Positions 53,242 to 64,000 of a stretch of 64,000 nucleotides of DNA are shown here, piece by piece. The DNA lies in NCBI RefSeq assembly GCF_000372725.1, contig NW_005199045.1, positions 282,199 to 346,198 of the forward strand, written 5' to 3'. Numbering within the stretch: position 1 is the stretch's first letter; every line of letters starts with the position of its first letter. This DNA comes from Emiliania huxleyi CCMP1516. Taxonomy: Eukaryota > Haptophyta > Isochrysidales > Noelaerhabdaceae. The position numbers and the translations under genes were made by a program. The notes under the pieces were generated by a model. The model was not told the DNA's origin. It made no database searches and saw only the letters and a list, made by a program, of their open reading frames with translations.

Positions 53242-54245
53242 GGCTGAGGGCCAAAAGTAAAACGCTCAACGCCGCTCTCGGCTCTCAGAGAGGCGTTATA
53301 TCTCAGTAACCCCGCTCGCAGGTACTAGAGCAGCATTCGTCAAGCTCAAACCCCACTCTGCACAACACAGAGCAGCGTTTGCCTGACAAGACTCCGCTCT
53401 GCAACCTTCAGAGCGGACTCTTGCTCAGAAAAACACCGACCGAGCACGTTCGAGCGGAGTCAAGTCAGTGCAACACCGCTCAACATAGCGGGAGCGGTCA
53501 ATTTCCGCGGAGAGGCTGCTTTCGCCTCCCTCAGTCGCGCTCTCCTCCGCCCCTCCTCTTCAGAGCGGGACTTTGCTGAGTGAACACCGCTCTAGATGGT
53601 CAGAGCAGCGATTCCTTTAAGCTGACACCCCTCTAAATGGCGTGAGCGGCGTCGCCCTGAATAGACGCTGCTCTGGGACGCCGGGACGGCGATGCCACCT
53701 GACGCCGACGGCGGATCCACGATCGCTCGTGGCGCGCGGCGCGGGCGGCGTGGCGAGCCCCGCCCCTGGGGTTGAGCAGCGTGTGGGTGGGTCGTCACTG
53801 CTCCGAGTAGTCAGAGCGGCGTCGCGTTTAGTGATACGCCGCTCACGCCATTTAGAGCGGTGTCAGCTTAAAGCAATCGCTGCTCTCACTAGCTAGAGCG
53901 GTGTTCACTTAGCAAAGTCCCGCTCTGAAGAGGAGGAGCGAAGGAGAGCGCGACTGAGGGAGGCGAAAGCAGCCTCTCCGCGGAAATTGACCGCTCCCGC
54001 TATGTTGAGCGGTGTTGCACTGACTTGACTCCGCTCGAACGTGCTCGGTCGGTGTTTTTCTGAGCAAGAGTCCGCTCTGAAGGTTGCAGAGCGGAGTCTT
54101 GTTAGGCAAACGCTGCTCTGTGTTGTGTAGAGTGGGGTTTGAGCTTGACGAATGCTGCTCTAGTACCTGCGAGCGGGGTTACTGAGATATAACGCCTCTC
54201 TGAGAGCCGAGAGCGGCGCGGCGCGTTTTACTTTTGGCAACAGCC
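53242..54245. mobile_element. 1-kb foldback element built of hairpin modules
   Basis: Two inverted arms of about 390 bp (about 53250-53655 and 53825-54238) are nearly identical when one is complemented, around a centre of about 170 bp. Ends read GGCTG...GCCAAAAGTAAAACGC and the complement. Flanks ATCGGTGAG (53233-53241) and AGCGGTGAG (54246-54254) look like a 9-bp target duplication with one change. Within each arm a CCGCTCT-n-AGAGCGG mini-hairpin recurs about every 40-45 bp (for example CCGCTCTGCAACCTTCAGAG at 53394). No ORF. Mutator-like or foldback type is inferred. Confidence 0.8.
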
Positions 54246-54281
54246 AGCGGTGAGTCTGGGCAATCAGGGATCTTGTCTGTG

Positions 54282-55069
54282 ATGTCCATGAAGCTTATCT
54301 TTGCAATGCTCGCCGCGGTGGCCACTGGCATCCCTCCAGAACATACTCCGTCCAGCCTTCCTCCGAGCCACATCTAACGCGCTTGCCCGTCACACGTAGG
54401 CCTGCGCATCCCGGCGTTTGCGCCGGCGCACGCGGTGCGGGTGGCGCACCCGTTGATGACTGGCGTATCTTCGCTGGCTGCCGCCTGCCTCGAGGAGGAG
54501 TGCTCGGTGGACACGGTGCAGAGCCTGGTGGCGGAGCTCACCATTGAGGCTGAGCGTTTGTCGCGCGAGGGCACCAAGACCTCCAAGGAGCAAGTCGAGG
54601 CGCTGCTCATGCTCGGCCGACTGCAGGCGCATTTGCCACCTGTCCCTCCCCCTCCCTGCCGCCGACACTCTGCCATCGGAGTCCTCCTTCTCACCGGCCG
54701 CCCGTGCCAGTGCCTCCACCCGCCCGAGCCCGAGTCGAACTTCTCGCCCACCCGCCCGACAGGCGCTCTCCCAGAACCCGGCTGCGAATCAGGGCGAGAT
54801 CGAGAAAATCGTGTCCGGCATGGCGCGCTCCTTTGGCACCGTCAAGGACTACGACTTCCCCGGCTCCGCTCTGGGCTACACCGGTAAGCGCCTCTCCCTG
54901 CCCACTCTCTCCTCTCTCGCTCTCTCCCTGCTCTCTCCTTGCATTGCCACTGATGCTGCCGCCCCGTCATTGATTGCCTGAACATGAGGGCCTAGAACAT
55001 CGGCTCGTCGATCTCACCCCAGAGCGCTACGCAGGCACGCCGAATAAGAATAAGGTCGGGCTCGACTGA
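54282..55069 (+). CDS. Small secreted or organelle-targeted protein, 4 exons
   Basis: Exons 54282-54327, 54400-54626, 54763-54883, 54996-55069 join in frame (155 aa). It begins MSMKLIFAMLAAVATG, a signal peptide. The body reads FAPAHAVRVAHPLMTGVSSL, SVDTVQSLVAELTIEAERLS, NQGEIEKIVSGMARSFG, TVKDYDFPGSALGYT and LVDLTPERYAGTPNKNK. Two Cys (AACLEEEC) are close together. Introns 1 and 2 have GC donors; intron 3 is GTAAGC-AG. Each GC intron begins like the next exon (GCATCC/GCCTGC; GCGCAT/GCGCTC). Function unknown. The start lies 36 bp from the foldback element, so the promoter may be inside it. Confidence 0.6.
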
Positions 55070-55551
55070 AGCCTTGAGCCGAAGGGGCGGGAGCGCGGCC
55101 TCACGCGAGCGGCTTTCGGAGCACGCCTCGCGCACCCTAGCCGCCGCCTAGCTGCTCCACGCCTCTCATGGGGCCGCCTCTCTGCGCTCGCCGCACTCGT
55201 CCAAGCGCGCGTGCGGTGTGCCCCCGCACGCATGTGGATCTCTGATATTTATTGGACGGTATACTCTGATGAGTTGATGCACACAACACCCTTTCGTTTG
55301 TATCAGAGAGAGTGTGATGAGTGCGCATATATATGCAACTCACCTCGACGTCGTACGTTACATGCCATCTCTAAGTCTAACATGCGCCCGGGTTACAGGT
55401 TACAACTCAAAAAAATGGCGGGGCCGGGGACAGGGAGCGTGCATGCCGCGCCACCCGCGCGCGCCCCGGAGGCGGAGCAGGAGCAGCGAGCAGCAGCAGG
55501 CAGGCTCTCTGCACTATGAGACTCTCGGTCTCGCGGCTAGAGCCGCAGCCT
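55070..55551. other. Intergenic between convergent genes
   Basis: 3' flanks only. AT-rich 55230-55400 without recognisable elements. Confidence 0.4.
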
Positions 55552-59006
<3,455 letters not shown>

Positions 59007-59053
59007 CTAGCGCTGCCCCCTCGGCGCTGTTACCAATCCCAACCCACTCCTGT

Positions 59054-59511
59054 ATGTACCGCTACAGCCCTTACGGCAGGGGCAAGGCACGCAAGGGAGA
59101 GGGCTGGCACAAGCGCGGCTGGCGCGACTTTGATGGGTCGATGGCGGTGAGTGTTGCCTTCTCGCCCAAGTGCTATGGGTCGCATACATTAATGGTGCAG
59201 CCACACGAGACGGCCGATCGCCTGCTCAGGGCGGCGGTGCAGACCCAGTGCGACGACGTTGACCTGCGTGGGCGCCCGTGGTGCTCGTGCACAAGAAGCG
59301 CGAACTAGTCGGCCTGAAGACGGCGGCAGACTACAGCATCGAGAGCGCGGACACGCTTCACTTGAAGCTGTTCGATCGCTACGGCAATCAATTGCGCTGG
59401 GACGACTATAGCTACGTCAAGGAGTACGGAGCGGGCGACCACAATATGCGCGTCATCTTCAAACACCCCCCCCCACGCACCTGGGGACCCCCCTCTAGGT
59501 CGACGGTCTGA
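59054..59511 (+). pseudogene. Ubiquitin-like ORF split by a frameshift
   Basis: Frame 1 from ATG 59054 reads KARKGEGWHKRGWRDFDGS, then SHTLMVQPHETADRLLRAAV and CDDVDLRGRP. At about 59275 the reading continues in the next frame as VVLVHKKRELVGLKTAADYS, DTLHLKLFD and RWDDYSYVKEY, ending at 59511. Together the pieces follow ubiquitin-fold order. A one-base error or mutation is the simplest explanation. The end TCTTCAAACACCCCCCCCC is repeated inverted near 63670-63690. Confidence 0.45.
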
Positions 59512-59808
59512 CCAGGTGGAGGTGGGGGGGGGGTACCTACACCCCCCTGTCGCTCAGCGGTCCCGAGCCAGCGGCAGCTGACCCCCCCTCCGGTAGCTTA
59601 CCCCCCCCTCGGTCCTGCCCCCTCGCAGCTTGCGGAGCTGACCCCCCCCTCGGTCAGCTAGGGTCCGGGGCGGAGCCCCGGCGGGGTGCGGGGCGGAGCC
59701 CCGCGAAGAAAATTTTGCGTTTTTTGCAAGCAAAATATCGGTCGTCGGCCCTTGTGCTTGAAGACTTGTCGCCTGTGCCACCGCCGCGGCCGCCCTGCTC
59801 CCGCGGTG
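59512..59808. repeat. CCCCCCTCGGTCAG motif cluster and GC hairpins
   Basis: ACCCCCCTGTCGCTCAGC, CCCCCCTCCGGTAGCTTA, CCCCCCCTCGGTCC and CCCCCCCTCGGTCAGC lie within 59540-59660. Similar motifs occur at 63521-63580. CCGGGGCGGAGCCCCGG at about 59664 is self-complementary and is followed by a second copy. Confidence 0.65.
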
Positions 59809-61060
59809 GCAGATAATAGCCCAGGTCGAAGAGTGCGCCCAGCTCTCGGTATCTGGGTGGCAGGCGGGACTAGAGAGGCACGCTGGTGCACGGTTGGGGG
59901 CGAGAGCCGCCATCTTGGACCGTCAGGCGAGTATTTGCAACCGGGAGCTCGCCACCGCCCCTAGCCCTACTCCGCCGCCGCCGCCCTCCCGAGGGCAGAT
60001 AATAGCCCAAGTCGAAGAGTGCGCCCTGCTCTCGGTATCTGGGTGGCAGGTGGGACTAGAGAGGCACGCTGGTGCACGGTTGGGGGCGAGAGCCGCCATC
60101 TTGGACCGTCAGGCGAGTATTTGCAACCGGGAGCTCGCCGCCGCCCCTACTCCGCCGCCGCCGCCCTCCCGGTGGCAGATAATAGCCCAAGTCGAAGAGT
60201 GCGCCATGCTCTCGGTATCTGGGTGGCAGGCGGGACTAGAGAGGCACGCTGGTGCACGGCTGGGGGCGAGAGCCGCCATCTTGGACCGTCAGGCGAGTAT
60301 TTGCAAAACCGGGAGCTCGCCGCCGCCCCTACTCCGCCGCCGCCGCCCTCCCGAGGGCAGATAATAGCCCAAGTCGAAGAGTGCGCCCAGCTCTCGGTAT
60401 CTGGGTGGCAGGCGGGACTAGAGAGGCACGCTGGTGCACAGTTGGGGGCGAGAGCCGCCATCTTGGACCGTCAGGCGAGTATTTGCAACCGGGAGCTCGC
60501 CACCGCCCCTACTCCGCCGCCGCCGCCCTCCCGGTGGCAGATAATAGCCCAAGTCGAAGAGTGCGCCCAGCTCTCGGTATCTGGGTGGCAGGCGGGACTA
60601 GAGAGGCACGCTGGTGCACGGTTGGGGGCGAGAGCCGCCATCTTGGACCGTCAGGCGAGTATTTGCGACCGGGAGAGCTCGCCGCCGCCCCTAGCCCTAC
60701 TCCGCCGCCGCCGCCCTCCCGAGGGCAGATAACAGCCCAAGTCGAAGAGTGCGCCCTGCTCTCGGTATCTGGGTGGCAGGCGGGACTAGAGAGGCACGCT
60801 GGTGCACGGTTGGGGGCGAGAGCCGCCATCTTGGACCGTCAGGCGAGTATTTGCAAAACCGGGAGCTCGCCGCCGCCCCTACTCCGCCGCCGCCGCCCTC
60901 CCGAGGGCAGATAATAGCCCAAGTCGAAGAGTGCGCCCAGCTCTCGGTATCTGGGTGGCAGGCGGGACTAGAGAGGCACGCTGGTGCACGGTTGGGGGCG
61001 AGAGCCGCCATCTTGTACCGTCAGGCGAGTATTTGCGACCGGGAGCTCGCCGCCGCCCCT
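59809..61060 (+). repeat. Seven-copy tandem satellite, ~180-bp unit
   Basis: Units start GCAGATAATAGCCCA at about 59807, 59995, 60175, 60357, 60537, 60725 and 60907 (spacing 180-188). Within units one frame reads QIIAQVEECA, LSVSGWQAGLERHAGARLGA and AILDRQASICNRELAAAP. That frame is interrupted by 2-base length changes, so it is not one long protein. Copies are about 95% alike. Confidence 0.9.
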
Positions 61061-61140
61061 ACACACCCCAGATCTCACTCTCACGGCAAAAGCGTCGAGA
61101 GCGAGGGGATAGAGTCGCGATGTCTGCGTACTCGCGTGCC

Positions 61141-61620
61141 CACGCCTCGCCAAAGCCTCGACGGCGTGATGATCGACATCAGCTCACGCAGACCACGTCG
61201 AGTCCACGTCCAACCTCTCGCTCGAGATCGCCCGAGATCGACGAGATCGCGATCTCGTCTCGAGATGAAGGGAGAGTAGGAGGCGGCGGCGCTGCCATCG
61301 CGCCCCACGCCTCGCCAAAGCCTCGACGGCGTGATGATCGACATCAGCTCACGCAGACAACGTCGAGTCCATGTCCAACCTCTCGCTCGAGTTCGCCCGA
61401 GATCAGCGCGATCGCGATCTCGCCCAGAGATGAAGGGAGAGTAGGTGGCGGCGGCGCTGCCATCGCGCCCCACGCCTCGCCAAAGTCTCGACGGCGTGAT
61501 GATCGACATCAGCTCACGCAGACCACGTCGAGTCCATGTCCGACATCTCGCTCGAGATCGCCCCCGAGATCGCCCGAGATCGCCGAGATCGCGATCTCGT
61601 CTCGAGATGAAGGATGATTG
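61141..61620 (+). repeat. Three-copy tandem repeat, 165-bp unit
   Basis: CACGCCTCGCCAAAGYCTCG starts at 61141, 61306 and 61471. Each unit ends in CGAGATCGCCCGAGATCG and CGATCTCG-YCGAGATGAAGG, which resembles the intronic GCCCGAGATC family. The period is a multiple of three, giving frames of repeated ASPKPRRRDDRHQLTQTT. Confidence 0.9.
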
Positions 61621-61762
61621 GGCGGCGGCGGCGCGGGCGGTGCACGCGACCGGGAGAGGCCCTTTTGATGCAAAACATGGCGAAATAAAAAATCGACGCG
61701 TCCGTCATCCTACTCCCCGCAATCCGAGGTTCATCTGGAGGCGATGTGTGTCTGTGACCGCT

Positions 61763-62602
61763 CTACTCAGGGAACTGCCACTGCGACACTTGGCCGTTGC
61801 CATAGTAGTAGCAGCCGTGCTCTGCCGACCAAGCCGACGACCAGCCGGCTGGCAGCTGCGGGGGAGCGGGCGGCTGTGTTGATGCGGCGACCGCCGGCGC
61901 GGCCGGCGCCGGCGCCGGCGCCGGCGCCGCAAACTGCTGGTACACCTCTTTGCCCCGCCCATCGGTGGTGAGGGTGAGCTCCGGCTGGACCTCATCGCTG
62001 TCGGAGCTCTCCGCGCCGGCGCCGCCGCCATCCGACTGGTCATCGTACTGGTCGCGCCCGGCAGCTCCCTCAGCATCCTCGGAATCTTCGCCGGAGGAGA
62101 GTGGCGGCGGTGGTGCCGGTGCCGGGCGTGCCTGCGGCTGCTCCACTTTCTTGAAGCGTCTGAAACCGCTAGACATCTGGGCCGGCACGAGGCCTCTCGT
62201 GCCGTCTTCGAGCTCCACCTCGAACCAAGCAGCGTCGAGGTTGACGTCGCCATCTGCGTCGACAAACGCACCGCCCTCGCCGGTCGTGTAGCGCACCACT
62301 GTCACAACCTCGTCGTTGATGACGCTCACGTACGAGCGGGTGTCACCCGCTTCCTTCGCCTGCTTCGCCTGCTTGGATGCGGACCAGCCCCTGGTCGCAC
62401 GCACGCGGACCGCCGAGCCGGTGGCGGCCATGCGCTTCGGTGGCGGCTCGCTGTTCGCCGCTGCGCCAGCGATAGAGCGTGCCTTGGTCAGCGTGTCATT
62501 CAGCTGCGTGATGAGGCCCTCGTACTTGTCGCGCAGAATCGCGATCTGCGGCAGCGCGCGCGCGGCAATCAAATATGACGCGTCACTAGTTGGCCGGCGC
62601 TG
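61763..62602 (-). CDS. WW-domain protein, 5' end missing
   Basis: Frame open from about 62602 to 61763. Order: a helix (YEGLITQLNDTLTKARSI), a basic linker, a small beta segment (YVSVINDEVVTVVRYTTGEG, AAWFEVELEDGTRGLVPAQM), an acidic Ser-rich region (GEDSEDAEG, ESSDSDEVQPE), and a C-terminal WW domain (LPAGWSSAWSAEHGCYYYGN with W and the YY pair, then SQWQFPE). WW domains bind Pro-rich peptides. No ATG starts the frame: the first codons follow a GTGCAG acceptor-like site at about 62603, exactly where an opposite-strand exon begins. Confidence 0.6.
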   Translation of the reverse strand, partial: QRRPTSDASYLIAARALPQIAILRDKYEGLITQLNDTLTKARSIAGAAANSEPPPKRMAATGSAVRVRATRGWSASKQAKQAKEAGDTRSYVSVINDEVVTVVRYTTGEGGAFVDADGDVNLDAAWFEVELEDGTRGLVPAQMSSGFRRFKKVEQPQARPAPAPPPPLSSGEDSEDAEGAAGRDQYDDQSDGGGAGAESSDSDEVQPELTLTTDGRGKEVYQQFAAPAPAPAPAAPAVAASTQPPAPPQLPAGWSSAWSAEHGCYYYGNGQVSQWQFPE

Positions 62603-62891
62603 CACGGTGTTGTGGTGCCCTGAAGACGGCGACGAGGAGGACGAAGACTACTATAGCGCTACCATTGTTGCATACAATAGCCGCTGTGCCCCCCGCAAGG
62701 GACGCTTCCTCCTCCACTTTGATTGCGGCCTGCGCAAGCGCGTGCAACTGCCAGACGAAACAGTGCGTATCATGACGAGGCGCGTCTCCAGCTGTAGCTG
62801 CCAGAAGTCACCCGGCGGTGTGGCTGGCTGCTGCGAGGGCACTGACGGCTGTGAGGAGCTGCCGCGCCCATGGGAGGCGGAGCCGAAGTAA
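62592..62891 (+). CDS. Tudor-like domain ORF, terminal exon
   Basis: After ACTAG at about 62591 the frame reads VGRRCTVLWCPEDGDEEDED, YYSATIVAYNSRCAPRKGRF, LLHFDCGLRKRVQLPDETVR. This fits a Tudor/SH3-like barrel (V-x-V-x-W-x-x-D...YYxATIV...VxYDxG). A Cys-rich tail (SSCSCQKSPGGVAGCCEG) ends at TAA 62889. No upstream exon is found on this strand, because the minus-strand WW gene occupies the DNA. Confidence 0.5.
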   Translation, partial: GRRCTVLWCPEDGDEEDEDYYSATIVAYNSRCAPRKGRFLLHFDCGLRKRVQLPDETVRIMTRRVSSCSCQKSPGGVAGCCEGTDGCEELPRPWEAEPK

Positions 62892-63440
62892 CCACACGCT
62901 GGTTGGTGCTGTTATTTGCGTAGCTAGGACGGCTCGCAGAGTGTGTCACACGTGAGTGAGAGACATACGATACGTGATAGAGTACTTTGCATGTTCATAC
63001 TCATTGTTCATACACACACGGACACACGTGTTTCCTACCACCACTCAAACGTTCGTCCGTTCCGCAGTTCTCGTACAGCTCTTCGAGCTCCACCCAGCGT
63101 GTGTCGGTGAAACCCGAGAGTCGTGTTCATCCTCTCCAAACTCACCGCGCGTGAGGTAGCAAATAGTGTGTCGGCAGCAGTCAGCTTGTTGCGCCGCTTC
63201 TTTCCGATCAGTTGATCGGGGTCGCACAAGCGCATGCGGAGCACCGCCTCGATCTTGTAGCAGAATGTTGGCACGACCGCGTCGTCCGCACCGCCGCCTG
63301 CAAGCCGTGCCTGGCGCCGATGCTGCCTTTTGCGTTTTGGCACTTGTAGCGAGCACACATGGTGCGGTGCGCGTACTTGAGCAGGCGGTGCGCGCCGCAG
63401 TTGGCACAGGGGCCCTGGGAGTATGGCGTGCTGCGGCATA
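62892..63440 (-). CDS. Hypothetical protein fragment with Cys motif
   Basis: A minus frame at 63440-63300 reads CANCGAHRLLKYAHRTMCAR and YKCQNAKGSIGARHGLQ (a C2-C2-like pattern). Downstream a different frame reads DDAVVPTFCYKIEAVLRMRL, CDPDQLIGKKRRNKL and RAVRELRNGRTFEWW, ending at about 63035. A TTGCAG|GCGG site near 63300 could be the acceptor that links them. No family recognised; a transposon-derived gene is possible. Confidence 0.3.
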
Positions 63441-63682
63441 TGTGGACGCGTCCAGGTATTTTTCGGGTAAACCTGGACTTTCTCGGGTATACCCGGGTTT
63501 TACCTGGGTCTTGGGCAGGCACCCCCCTGTCGGTCGAGCAGTCTTGGCTCCCGCGAGGTGTACCCCCCTCTCGGTCAGAGGCCTGGCCAGGGGCACCTGT
63601 AGGGGGGTACCACCACCCCCCTCATGCTCACACGTCTTGCGAGAATGGGGGCGGCTAGGTGCGAGGGGGGGGGTGTTTGAAG

Positions 63683-64000
63683 ATGACGCGCATACAACTA
63701 CCACACGCTTATGCCGAGGCCTTCGAGGAGGACCCCTACGCTGATGAGTCGCCGGCCGAAATGCGGTCCCTTGCGAGGTTGGCCGGCGTTAACCCCGGAT
63801 TCGTGACCGACTGGTTCATGTGGGCGCGCGCAGCGGGCGGCGTCGGCGGTGACGAGCCCGGCGACCGCGGCCGCGTCGCACAGGCCGAGCGGCGAGCGGA
63901 GAATGCGGGCGCGCGAGCGGATGCGGCGGCGAGGGCGGCAGCGCAGGCTCAGGCGAGCCTCGCGCAGCAGCAGCAGATGGCCCTGTCCGTGTACGGCGAG
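63683..64000 (+). CDS. Hypothetical protein, 5' part (leaves the window)
   Basis: From ATG 63683 the frame is open to the window end: MTRIQLPHAYAEAFEEDPYA, EMRSLARLAGVNPGFVTDWF, then an Ala-rich helix (RADAAARAAAQAQASLAQQQ). No family recognised. Its start lies in the inverted copy of the GTTTGAAGATGACGCGCATA sequence that ends the frameshifted ORF at 59 kb. Confidence 0.4.
   Translation, partial: MTRIQLPHAYAEAFEEDPYADESPAEMRSLARLAGVNPGFVTDWFMWARAAGGVGGDEPGDRGRVAQAERRAENAGARADAAARAAAQAQASLAQQQQMALSVYGE

Noticed and set aside
53242..54245. CRISPR array
   Set aside because: The recurring motif is a short inverted pair within a large palindrome, the 'spacers' are mirrored in the other arm, and the setting is eukaryotic.

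Overview
The window is nuclear DNA from a GC-rich, intron-bearing eukaryote, most likely a haptophyte-type microalga. This rests on gene style, not on a marker gene. The signs are targeting-type leaders, multi-AP2 proteins, tandem SH3-like repeats with a PPPPLxGGY linker, very short introns, many apparent GC-AG introns, and introns packed with minisatellites. No operons, ribosome-binding sites, tRNA or rRNA genes were seen. Most lines of a six-frame translation are shadows, so genes were rebuilt by joining exons by hand in frame.

Layout. 0-5 kb: 5' end of an alanyl-tRNA synthetase (-), a coiled-coil hypothetical (-), a terminal exon of a JmjC/cupin protein (+), then non-coding DNA. 5-16.5 kb: PQQ-type beta-propeller protein (-), AP2 protein (+), SNM1/DCLRE1A-type nuclease gene lacking one catalytic exon (+), PI-specific phospholipase C (-) abutting a glycosyltransferase (+), a small inverted-repeat element, and an anchored pyroglutamyl peptidase (-). 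18.8-26.6 kb: a SH3-repeat/coiled-coil protein (-) and a polytopic membrane protein (+) with strongly repetitive introns. 27.3-30.7 kb: a ~2 kb foldback transposon inserted exactly at the stop codon of an F-box/RCC1 gene. 32.8-40.1 kb: a type II membrane glycosyltransferase (-), a foldback repeat, and an MFSD5/MOT2-type transporter (-) in seven exons. 40.7-49.2 kb: a P/Q/M-rich protein, a ubiquitin-like protein, two MITEs, a plastid-type membrane protein and a JmjC/cupin protein. 49.5-55 kb: direct repeats, an FSH1-type serine hydrolase, a ~1 kb foldback element made of hairpins, and a small secreted-type protein. 55.5-59 kb: an 11-exon phosphoglucomutase (-). 59-64 kb: satellites, a frameshifted ubiquitin-like ORF, WW and Tudor-like ORFs, and an ORF leaving the window.

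The genes are ordinary housekeeping, signalling and membrane functions with no shared pathway. The unusual biology is in the DNA between and inside them. (1) Introns repeatedly begin with a copy of the first bases of the following exon, sometimes 15-22 bases and sometimes tandemly multiplied. They carry minisatellite families shared, mostly in sense orientation, between unrelated genes. This is what intron gain by insertion or tandem duplication (introner-like elements) would leave. (2) Several non-autonomous DNA elements keep recognisable target-site duplications. (3) One ~70 bp repeat with a pyrimidine tract and AG lies just 5' of two unrelated genes in the same orientation.
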